Below, piece after piece: positions 44,664-51,874 of a stretch of DNA of 64,000 nt. The notes under the pieces are model-generated. The model did no database searches. It was not told where the DNA came from and saw nothing but the letters and a program-made list of their open reading frames with translations. A program made the translations under genes and the position numbers. The stretch lies in NCBI RefSeq assembly GCF_001514115.1, contig NZ_KQ948458.1:104497-168496 (forward strand), given 5' to 3'. Every line of letters starts with the position of its first letter. Positions within the stretch are counted from its first letter, which is position 1. The stretch comes from Streptomyces olivochromogenes (GTDB lineage Bacteria > Actinomycetota > Actinomycetes > Streptomycetales > Streptomycetaceae).

Positions 44664-45779
44664 TCAGCGGCTCTCATCGGCTCGACGGTGGCGCCGGGAC
44701 AACTCCACCGCCTCTTCGTCCATGCGGGCCACCCCGGCGGAGTCGCCCTCCACCAACCGTATCGCTTCCAGGAGTTGGTCCAGGGTCCCCGGGTAGCGAA
44801 GGCAGGTCCGCAGGATCCCGAACACGTCCGGTCTCAGTGCCGGTGTCCTCGGACTCATGGCCGCGACGGCCGGGTTGATGCCGCCCAGGACCAGGGCCAG
44901 GGTGGTGCGGTCGCTCACCGTGGGCAGTGCCGTCAACGCGCTCACCAGGCCCTCGAGTTCGCGCAGCGGCAGGTCGTCGCGGAGCTCCGCCAGGCTGACC
45001 GGGCCCGCGGTGCCGGCCGGTACGGACGGGAAGCGGGGCAGCTCGGGAGCCGACGCGGGAAGGCCGGCGTACTTGTGCAGCAGGGCCAGTTCGGACCTGG
45101 TCAACAGCTCGTACCAGCGGTCCACGCGGACGGCGGCGAGGCGGCCGAGGCCGTCCGTGCGGTGGTGCGCGCTGACCAGGCCGACGATCGCGTCGTCGTG
45201 CCAGACCGCCGCGCCCGACATGCCCTCCCAGGGCGACCGGTCCGGCTCGGCGTCCGACTCGGGCGGGGTGACGGCGAGTTCGAGCGTGCCCTCGCGGCGG
45301 TTGGACAGCACCGAGGTCATGCCCGTCGCGTGACAGGAGTCGCGGTACTGGGACGGCGAGCCGTCGTCGAGCCGTCGCCCCCGGTCCGAGCGCAGCTTGA
45401 ACCGGGGGAAGCCCATGGCGCTGCACGGCAGCACGAGGTCCGCGTCGGCCACGGCCCCGTACGAGGGTGCTTCGATCCCCGCCACCTGGACGCCGTACGG
45501 CGCGGGTCCTTCGAGCTCCAGGAGTGCCACGTCGGCGCTGTCGGAGGCCAGTACCACCCGGGCGGCCACGGTCCACTCGTCGGCGCGGTCGGCCTCGAAC
45601 CGTACGAGGGTGGTTCCCGTTGTCGCGTCACGGACGACGTGTGCGGCCGTGAGCACCCACCAGGGACCCACCCGATAGCCGGAACCGCGCCGCCCGGGAC
45701 CCCGCCCCGAGGTCGGCCGCACCATCACCTCCGCCACCCGGACCGGATCCAGTCCGAGGCGCGGATCCTGTGCCGCCAC
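44664..45779 (-). CDS. Trypsin-like serine protease with C-terminal EAD2-like domain
   Basis: 371 aa, no signal peptide, so cytosolic. The catalytic triad is His47 (LTAAHVV), Asp83 (SADVALLEL) and Ser188 (EGMSGAAV). The C-terminal about 85 residues (ELRDDLPLRELEGLVSALTA; LRPDVFGILRTCLRYPGTLD; QLLEAIRLVEG) are an EAD2-like interaction domain that matches the VMAP N-terminus. It is the likely effector, activated when recruited by the VMAP/NB-ARC proteins. The trypco2 gene lies 3 bp upstream in the same operon. Confidence 0.88.
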   Translation of the reverse strand: MAAQDPRLGLDPVRVAEVMVRPTSGRGPGRRGSGYRVGPWWVLTAAHVVRDATTGTTLVRFEADRADEWTVAARVVLASDSADVALLELEGPAPYGVQVAGIEAPSYGAVADADLVLPCSAMGFPRFKLRSDRGRRLDDGSPSQYRDSCHATGMTSVLSNRREGTLELAVTPPESDAEPDRSPWEGMSGAAVWHDDAIVGLVSAHHRTDGLGRLAAVRVDRWYELLTRSELALLHKYAGLPASAPELPRFPSVPAGTAGPVSLAELRDDLPLRELEGLVSALTALPTVSDRTTLALVLGGINPAVAAMSPRTPALRPDVFGILRTCLRYPGTLDQLLEAIRLVEGDSAGVARMDEEAVELSRRHRRADESR

Positions 45780-45782
45780 GCC

Positions 45783-46085
45783 TCAGCGCTCCCCTTCGGC
45801 CTCGGTCCCGCCCACCCACGGGGCCCGTCCGCCGCCGCTGTGGGTGCGCGGGTCGAGGGTCAGCTTCACCCGGTGCGTGACGCTGTCCGCCACGCGCCCG
45901 TCCGCGCCCGCCTCGACCACCCAGAAACGGATCTTGCCGCCCGCCGTCGCCGACCGCTCCACGACCACGGCCGCCTCCAGCTCCACCGGACCCACCTCGA
46001 AGTACAGATCCTCCCCCTCCGCGGCCGTCCGGGCCACGGTCAGTTCCCTGCGCAACTCCTCGATCAGTTCAGCGAGTTCAATCAC
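45783..46085 (-). CDS. Trypsin-co-occurring domain (trypco2) protein
   Basis: A 100-aa protein. An N-terminal helix IELAELIEELRRELTVARTA leads to a beta-rich part: DLYFEVGPVELEAAVVVERS and IRFWVVEAGADGR, then the conserved VTHRVKLTLDPR. It fits the trypco2 family that co-occurs with trypsin-EAD proteins in conflict systems. It probably binds or holds the protease in check. It is the first gene of the protease operon, divergent from peptide 2. Confidence 0.88.
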   Translation of the reverse strand: MIELAELIEELRRELTVARTAAEGEDLYFEVGPVELEAAVVVERSATAGGKIRFWVVEAGADGRVADSVTHRVKLTLDPRTHSGGGRAPWVGGTEAEGER

Positions 46086-46175
46086 ACCCGCTCTCTACCC
46101 GCACCGCCCGTGCTCCCACCGCCCTTCCGTCACTCGATCCGGGCCGATTCCGCGCTGTGGCCCTGCGTGACGGCT

Positions 46176-46204
46176 TTGATGCAATAGGGTCACCCAAGTA
46201 GCCT
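46176..46204 (+). promoter_or_regulatory. Vegetative-type promoter of peptide 2
   Basis: TTGATG (46176-46181) - 17 bp - TAGCCT (46199-46204) is a good sigma-HrdB-type match. Transcription would start near 46211, about 70 nt before the peptide ATG, through an AT-rich leader. Confidence 0.7.
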
Positions 46205-46280
46205 GAAATCCCTGGAAACGCCATATTCAGTGATATCTAAGGCATTGTTCGCATCACCTCACTGTCACAGGGGCGCCGCC

Positions 46281-46451
46281 ATGGAGAAGTCCGGAGTCGA
46301 GTCCGAGCTGATCGACCTCAGCGACGTTCCGCTGGACGCCTGGCCCCAGCTGGACCTGCCGCCCGCGCAGGGCTCCATGCGCCGACTGCTCAGCCGTATC
46401 GACGACCCCGCGAGCAGCCTCGGCGGCTACAACCCGCAGCGCGACGCGTAG
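46281..46451 (+). CDS. Candidate RiPP precursor peptide 2
   Basis: 56 aa. The leader MEKSGVESELIDLSDVPLD aligns with peptide 1 and FxsA-like leaders. The body is QGSMRRLLSRIDDP and the C-terminus is SSLGGYNPQRDA, with YNPxR matching FNPxR of peptide 1. It is followed 11 bp later by the second HExxH gene. The radical-SAM maturase of FxSxx systems is absent, so hydroxylation by the neighbouring enzyme is the expected modification; the modified residue is unknown. Confidence 0.78.
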   Translation: MEKSGVESELIDLSDVPLDAWPQLDLPPAQGSMRRLLSRIDDPASSLGGYNPQRDA

Positions 46452-46462
46452 CGGCGCGAGAG

Positions 46463-48226
46463 GTGCGTCAGACGGCCCGGTCCCACGCCCTGCCCCACGT
46501 TCTGTCACACGCCCTGCCCCATGTCCTGCCGTCGCAGTCGTTCGACGAACTGCTGTGCGGTGGGGGCGGCCCCGCGACGGTGGACCGTCTGCGGGTGAGC
46601 GAGCGGAGCTGGCGGCTGCTCGTCGTCCGGGCCCTGCTGGACTCGGCCGCGACGGCACCGGTCGGCCCCCTGCCCCCTTCGCCGGACGGCTGGAAGCTGC
46701 TGTCGCGCGCCTGGGCCGTGTCCAAGGAGACGGTGGAAGACCTGCTGGCGTATCCGGCCGTGGGCGTGTGGGCGGCGCACACGCTGCGCCGGCTGCGCGG
46801 GACGGCCCAGGACGACGCACCCCTCTGGGTGGACACCGGGCACCTCCACGCGATCGCCGCCGCCGCGGCCGTCCGCGTCGGCCTGGAGTTCCGTACCGAC
46901 GTCCCGGTCCGCCACGGCTGGGTGGTCCTGCCCGCGCTCGGGGCGATGCGGGTGCCCGGCCGGGCGGACTGGGACGTGGCCGAGGTCAGCGCCTCCGCGG
47001 GATCCGTGCGGATCGCCGGGCGCCCACTCGGGGGGCCGGACTGGCATGCCCTGACCGAGCTGCGCGCCGACGGCTGCACCCTGCTTCTCGACGACACCGA
47101 CCCCTACCGCGACCTGCGCGGACCGGCCGGGGTGGAACCGATCGACTCCGCCGCCGAGTGGCAGGAACTGTTCGGCCCCGCCTGGGACATCCTGCGGCGC
47201 GCCGACACCGAGGTGGCCGAGGCGCTGGCCGGCGGGCTGGTGTCGGTGGTGCCCCGTCCGCGCGCCGAGAGGTTCCGGCCGCACAGCGCGTCCTCGGGCG
47301 ACGCCTTCGGCACCGCCCTGGCATCGGCCCCGGACGACGCCGAGCAGTTCGCCTCGACGCTGGTGCACGAGTTCCAGCACAACAAGCTCAGCGCGTTCAT
47401 GCACCTGTTCACCCTGTACGACGACCAGGGCACCCGGCTCCACTACGCCCCCTGGCGCGACGACCCCCGTCCCCTGGGCGGGCTGCTCCAGGGCGTGTAC
47501 GCCTTCTTCGGCGTCACCGCGTTCTGGCGGCGGCGCGGCCACGCCCTCGGACAGTTCGAGTTCGCGCTGTGGCGCAGCCAGACCGCGTACGCGCTGCGCG
47601 CCGTCGGCTCGGCGGACGGGCTCAACGACCTGGGGCGGCGGCTGGTGGCCGAGCTGACGCGGCGCATCGAGCCCTGGCTGGACGAACCGGTCGACGCGCG
47701 GGCCCGGGCCGCCGCCGCTCTGGCGGTCGCCGACCACCGTGCCACCTGGCGCGCCTGCCATCTGCGGCCCGCGCCGGGGACACTCCGCGCCCACGCGTCG
47801 GCCTGGGCCGAGGGAAACCCGCTGCCCAGGACGACGGACGAGCCCGAACCCGTGCCCGTCCCCGGAAGTCCGGCGCGGGGCATCGACACCCGGGCCGTGC
47901 TGCTGCGATGGCTGCTGGCGGACCCCGCGGGCTTCGCGGCGCTGCGGGAAGACCCCGGCGCGGTGGTCGCCGGCGCGCGCCTCGAGGACATCGCGCTGGT
48001 GGAAGGCCGCACCGCCGAGGCCCTGGGCGCGTTCCGTGCGCGCATCGACCGGGGCGACGGCGACCCCGAGACCTGGGTGGGGCTCGGCCTCGCGGCACGG
48101 GCCGCCGGAGACCCGGCGGCAGACGGTCTGCTGGCCCGCCCCGAACTGGCGATGGCACTGCACGGCGAACTGAACGGACAGGCCGATCCGCTGGCACTGG
48201 GACGCGCCCTCGCGAACGGGGCCTGA
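46463..48226 (+). CDS. HExxH peptide-modifying enzyme (aKG-HExxH type), copy 2
   Basis: 587 aa, paralogous to the enzyme at 42527-44347. The metal site is LVHEFQHNKL (His302, Glu303, His306) with His314, then YAPWRDDPRPLGGLLQGVYAF. The C-terminal helical part resembles TPRs. The N-terminus begins with a duplicated SHALPHVL octapeptide encoded by a 24-bp tandem repeat. GTG 46463 is close to a weak site; it may be translated by coupling to peptide 2. Length and shared blocks suggest duplication of a peptide-enzyme pair followed by divergence. Confidence 0.82.
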   Translation: MRQTARSHALPHVLSHALPHVLPSQSFDELLCGGGGPATVDRLRVSERSWRLLVVRALLDSAATAPVGPLPPSPDGWKLLSRAWAVSKETVEDLLAYPAVGVWAAHTLRRLRGTAQDDAPLWVDTGHLHAIAAAAAVRVGLEFRTDVPVRHGWVVLPALGAMRVPGRADWDVAEVSASAGSVRIAGRPLGGPDWHALTELRADGCTLLLDDTDPYRDLRGPAGVEPIDSAAEWQELFGPAWDILRRADTEVAEALAGGLVSVVPRPRAERFRPHSASSGDAFGTALASAPDDAEQFASTLVHEFQHNKLSAFMHLFTLYDDQGTRLHYAPWRDDPRPLGGLLQGVYAFFGVTAFWRRRGHALGQFEFALWRSQTAYALRAVGSADGLNDLGRRLVAELTRRIEPWLDEPVDARARAAAALAVADHRATWRACHLRPAPGTLRAHASAWAEGNPLPRTTDEPEPVPVPGSPARGIDTRAVLLRWLLADPAGFAALREDPGAVVAGARLEDIALVEGRTAEALGAFRARIDRGDGDPETWVGLGLAARAAGDPAADGLLARPELAMALHGELNGQADPLALGRALANGA

Positions 48227-48244
48227 GCCGAAGGACGACAGGGC

Positions 48245-49210
48245 CTAGGCTCCGCGCGGGGCGCCCCGCAGTCGACGCGCGATCTCCAGCTGGACCGCCT
48301 CCAGCGGGCGGCCGTCCTCGATGTCCCACAGAGTGTTCTGTAGAACACGACCGAGGGTCCAGGCACGGGCCCGCTCGCGATCCAGGCCCATGACGTCGGT
48401 CATCGCGTCGAAGCGCCAGCGGATCTCGGCGGGCTCGAAGCGGTTGCCGAGCGCCGGGCAGAGGTCGAAGCCGGGGTCGCCCGCGAGCGGCTTGGGGTCA
48501 ATGGCGACCCAGGGCCCGCGGCCGACTGAGCGGGCGTCCCCGTCCTGGAGACCGTCGGGGTCCTGGATGTCTTGGAGGTCCTGGAGGTCTCGGAGGTCCT
48601 GAAGGACGTTGTCGTAATGGAGGTCCCAGTGGAGGAGACGGTCACCCGGCTCGGTCGCCACCTCGCGCACCGCCGCCGCGCAGTCCTCGACGAGACGACG
48701 CTCGGCCGGGTCCGCGATCAGCTTCAGGGCCCCCGGCACCCGCTCCAGCATGGCCTCCGCGATGTCACCGAGCCGCCGCATCCCCTCCGGCGCCGGCACG
48801 GCCGTCAACCGGGCCAGCAGCCGCGCGACGACCAGGGCGGCCTCGCGTGTGTCGGGGAGGTGCGTCAACCTGCGGGTGTGGTCGAGCCGTTCGAGCAGCA
48901 GGGTGCAGGTGGCCTCGTCGTGGACGAGCAGGCGTACGGCCGCGCCACCGTCCCAGACACGCAGGGCGGCCGGCTCACCCGCGCTCTCCTCGTCCAGGAG
49001 CTGGAGCTTGAGCACGGCCGGGGTGCCGTCGGCCCGCAGCACCGGCAGGACCAGCGCCGTGACACCGTGCATGGAGGGGCCGTCGAGGCGCAGCTCCCAG
49101 CGCTCCAGGAAGTGCGCGGCCCGCGCGGGCAGCCCTGCGACGAAGGCGCGCCCCGCCGCTCCGTTGTACTTGGCCTGGGAGGCGGCCAGACCCACCGGAA
49201 CGTCGATCAC
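48245..49210 (-). CDS. Aminoglycoside phosphotransferase-fold kinase
   Basis: 321 aa from a GTG at 49210. Brenner's motif LLHWDLHYDNVL (192-203) and the metal motif AIDPKPLAGDPGFDL (236-250) mark an APH/StrB-like small-molecule kinase. Between them lies a low-complexity insert DLRDLQDLQDIQDPDGLQD (205-223) from a 9-bp DNA repeat. An ATG at 49252 would overlap the divergent gene, so the GTG is preferred. Substrate unknown; resistance is possible but not shown. Confidence 0.82.
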   Translation of the reverse strand: MIDVPVGLAASQAKYNGAAGRAFVAGLPARAAHFLERWELRLDGPSMHGVTALVLPVLRADGTPAVLKLQLLDEESAGEPAALRVWDGGAAVRLLVHDEATCTLLLERLDHTRRLTHLPDTREAALVVARLLARLTAVPAPEGMRRLGDIAEAMLERVPGALKLIADPAERRLVEDCAAAVREVATEPGDRLLHWDLHYDNVLQDLRDLQDLQDIQDPDGLQDGDARSVGRGPWVAIDPKPLAGDPGFDLCPALGNRFEPAEIRWRFDAMTDVMGLDRERARAWTLGRVLQNTLWDIEDGRPLEAVQLEIARRLRGAPRGA

Positions 49211-49244
49211 AGAGCCGAGCCTATGCGCGGCGGTGAGGAGGCCC

Positions 49245-49898
49245 ATGCGCATTGACGGGGCCCTGCACCGCGCCGGGAGCTACCTACGCAGTGCCCCCGG
49301 CACCTACGTGTGGCTGGCGATCCTCTTCGTCACCACAGTGGCTCTGCACCACATGACTCCGGATTTCGAAGAGGACTTCCTGCGCCAGCGGTCCACGAAC
49401 ATCCACGAGCTGTCGGACAACCCCGTACGGGTACTGATCACCAGTGCGATGTGGATCGACGGCGGTCTCTGGCTGCCGTACGCCGTCCTGTTCACCGCTT
49501 TCCACGCCCAGGCGGAGCGCTGGCTGGGCACCCTGCGCTGGCTGGCGGTCGCGGTGGCCGCGCACGTCCTGGCGACGCTGATCAGCGAGGGAGCGCTGCT
49601 GGGCGCGATCCGGCGCGGGGCGGCGCCGCACTCGGCGGTCGACACCCTGGACATCGGCGTGAGCTACGCGCTGGCGGGCGTCATCGGGGTCCTCACGTAC
49701 CGCGTCGCGGTGCCGTGGCGGTACCTCTATCTGGCGGTCATCCTCGCGGTCTACGGCCTGCCGCTGCTCACCGGCCGCACCTTCACCGATTTCGGGCATT
49801 TCATATCGATCCTGATAGGTCTCTGCTGCTATCCGCTGGTCAGAGGCCGCGGAAAAGCATGGAATCCGAAGGAGACACTGGCCACCCTCAGGGGTTAA
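49245..49898 (+). CDS. Rhomboid-like integral membrane protein
   Basis: A 217-aa protein with about six membrane helices (TYVWLAILFVTTVALHHM, GLWLPYAVLFTAF, LAVAVAAHVLATLISEGALL, SYALAGVIGVLTYRVAV, LYLAVILAVYGLPLL, ISILIGLCCYPLV). The layout fits the rhomboid-like family; SYALAG replaces the catalytic GxSG of true rhomboid proteases, so peptidase activity is unlikely or altered. GAGGAG lies 5-6 nt upstream. Confidence 0.75.
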   Translation: MRIDGALHRAGSYLRSAPGTYVWLAILFVTTVALHHMTPDFEEDFLRQRSTNIHELSDNPVRVLITSAMWIDGGLWLPYAVLFTAFHAQAERWLGTLRWLAVAVAAHVLATLISEGALLGAIRRGAAPHSAVDTLDIGVSYALAGVIGVLTYRVAVPWRYLYLAVILAVYGLPLLTGRTFTDFGHFISILIGLCCYPLVRGRGKAWNPKETLATLRG

Positions 49899-49908
49899 CG
49901 TCCCGCCC

Positions 49909-51318
49909 ATGAGCAGCAGCACGGGAAGCGGCACGACCAACGGCGGCATCTCCTTCTGGTACGCGGACGACGGTCTGCCCGAGCCCCGCGAGCCCCTGTC
50001 GGGCGACGCGACCGCCGACGTCGTGATCGTCGGCGGCGGCTACACGGGCCTGTGGACCGCGTACTACCTCAAGAAGGCGGCCCCCTTCCTGCGCGTCACC
50101 GTCCTGGAGCAGAAGTTCTGCGGCTACGGCGCCTCCGGGCGCAACGGCGGCTGGCTCTACAACGGCATCGCGGGCCGGGACCGGTACGCCAAGCTGCACG
50201 GCCACGAGGCGGCGGTCCGTCTCCAGAAGGCGATGAACGAGACGGTCGACGAGGTCGTCCGGGTCACCGCCGAAGAGGGCATCGAGGCGGACGTCCACCA
50301 GGGCGGCGTCCTCGAAGTGGCCTACACGCCCGCCCAGCTGGCCCGCCTGAAGGCCTTCCACGAGCACGAGCTCTCCTACGGCGAGAAGGACCGCGAGCTC
50401 TACGGCGCCCGGGAGACCGTCGAGCGCGTCCGGGTCGCGGACGCGGTCGGCTCGACCTGGACCCCGCACGGGGCGCGTCTGCACCCGGTGAAGCTCATCA
50501 AGGGGCTGGCGGCGGCGGCCGAGGCGCTCGGCGTCACGATCCACGAGAAGACGCCGGTCACGGAGATCCGCCCGAAGCACGCGGTCACGCCGTACGGCAC
50601 GGTGCGCGCCCCCTACGTCCTGCGCTGCACGGAAGGCTTCACGGCCTCTCTGAAGGGCCAGAAGCGCACCTGGCTGCCCATGAACTCCTCCATGATCGCG
50701 ACCGAGCGGCTGACCCCCGAGCAGTGGGCGACGATCGGCTGGGAGGGCCGCGAGACGCTCGGCGACATGGCGCACGCCTACATGTACGCCCAGCGCACCG
50801 CCGACGACCGCATCGCGCTCGGCGGCCGGGGCGTCCCGTACCGCTTCGGCTCGCGCACCGACAACGACGGCCGCACCCAGCAGGCGACCATCGACGCCCT
50901 CCACGAGATCCTGGTCCGCTTCTTCCCCTCGCTGGCCGGCGTACGGGTGGCGCACGCCTGGTCGGGCGTCCTGGGCGTCCCCCGCGACTGGTGCGCCACC
51001 GTCACCCTGGACCGCTCCACCGGCCTCGGCTGGGCGGGCGGCTACGTGGGATCCGGGGTCGCGACGACGAATCTCGCCGGGCGCACCCTGCGGGACCTGA
51101 TCCAGCAGGACTCGGGCCAGGCGGGACCCACCGACCTGACCGCCCTCCCGTGGGTCGACCACAAGGTCCGCAAGTGGGAGCCGGAGCCGTTTCGCTGGCT
51201 GGGCGTGCAGGGCATGTACGCCACCTACCGCACGGCAGACCGCCGCGAACTCACCACACACAGTGCGCAGTCGTCGCGGCTCGCACGGATGGCGGACCGC
51301 GTCGCAGGCCGGCACTGA
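49909..51318 (+). CDS. FAD-dependent amine/amino-acid oxidoreductase (DAO family)
   Basis: A 469-aa flavoprotein. The dinucleotide loop VVIVGGGYTGLWTAYYL lies near residues 37-53, GYGASGRNGGW (about 73-83) is typical of gamma-glutamylputrescine oxidase-like enzymes, and the C-terminal FAD contact is WAGGYVGSGVATTNLAGR. It probably oxidises an amine or N-methyl amino acid. The adjacent GNAT gene could share a polyamine theme, but this is inference. Confidence 0.88.
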   Translation: MSSSTGSGTTNGGISFWYADDGLPEPREPLSGDATADVVIVGGGYTGLWTAYYLKKAAPFLRVTVLEQKFCGYGASGRNGGWLYNGIAGRDRYAKLHGHEAAVRLQKAMNETVDEVVRVTAEEGIEADVHQGGVLEVAYTPAQLARLKAFHEHELSYGEKDRELYGARETVERVRVADAVGSTWTPHGARLHPVKLIKGLAAAAEALGVTIHEKTPVTEIRPKHAVTPYGTVRAPYVLRCTEGFTASLKGQKRTWLPMNSSMIATERLTPEQWATIGWEGRETLGDMAHAYMYAQRTADDRIALGGRGVPYRFGSRTDNDGRTQQATIDALHEILVRFFPSLAGVRVAHAWSGVLGVPRDWCATVTLDRSTGLGWAGGYVGSGVATTNLAGRTLRDLIQQDSGQAGPTDLTALPWVDHKVRKWEPEPFRWLGVQGMYATYRTADRRELTTHSAQSSRLARMADRVAGRH

Positions 51319-51400
51319 CCACCGGGCGGACCTCGGTCCCTCCACGAGAGGTCCTTGTGCCTCGACGAGAGGTCCTTCACGTGCGTGTGAAACTGCGCCC

Positions 51401-51874
51401 ATGATTCGCACCGCGACCCCCGACGACATCCCCGTCATCCACGCGATGGTCCGTGAACTCGCCGAGTACGAGAAGGCGCCGGACGAGGCGAAGGCCTCCC
51501 GGCAGCAGCTGCACGAGGCGCTGTTCGGGGAGCGGCCGGCCGCGTTCGCGCATCTCGCGGAGGAGGCGGGGGAACCGGTCGGCTTCGCGCTGTGGTTCCT
51601 GAACTTCTCGACCTGGCGCGGGGTGCACGGGATCTACCTGGAGGATCTGTACGTCCGGCCCGGGGCGCGCGGCGGCGGGCACGGGAAGGCGCTGCTCACC
51701 GAGCTGGCACGGATCTGCGTCGAACGCGGGTACGAGCGTCTGGAGTGGTCGGTCCTGAACTGGAACCGGCCTTCCATCGAGTTCTACGAGGCGTTGGGCG
51801 CGCGTCCGCAGGACGAGTGGACGGCGTACCGGCTGACGGACGGGGCGCTGCGGGAGCTGGGTTCAGGGGACTGA
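51401..51874 (+). CDS. GNAT acetyltransferase, diamine acetyltransferase-like
   Basis: A 157-aa protein. The acetyl-CoA loop is VRPGARGGGHGKALLTELA (about 87-105), with DLYV before it and WNRPSIEFYEALGA (about 123-136) after it, as in spermidine/spermine-type N-acetyltransferases. The FAD oxidase upstream suggests a role with amines. Its 3' end overlaps the converging MFS gene by 12 nt. Two ACGAGAGGTCCTT copies precede it. Confidence 0.85.
   Translation: MIRTATPDDIPVIHAMVRELAEYEKAPDEAKASRQQLHEALFGERPAAFAHLAEEAGEPVGFALWFLNFSTWRGVHGIYLEDLYVRPGARGGGHGKALLTELARICVERGYERLEWSVLNWNRPSIEFYEALGARPQDEWTAYRLTDGALRELGSGD

Noticed and set aside
49245..49898. Active rhomboid protease
   Set aside because: The catalytic GxSG motif is not present; only the membrane topology fits, so I call it rhomboid-like.
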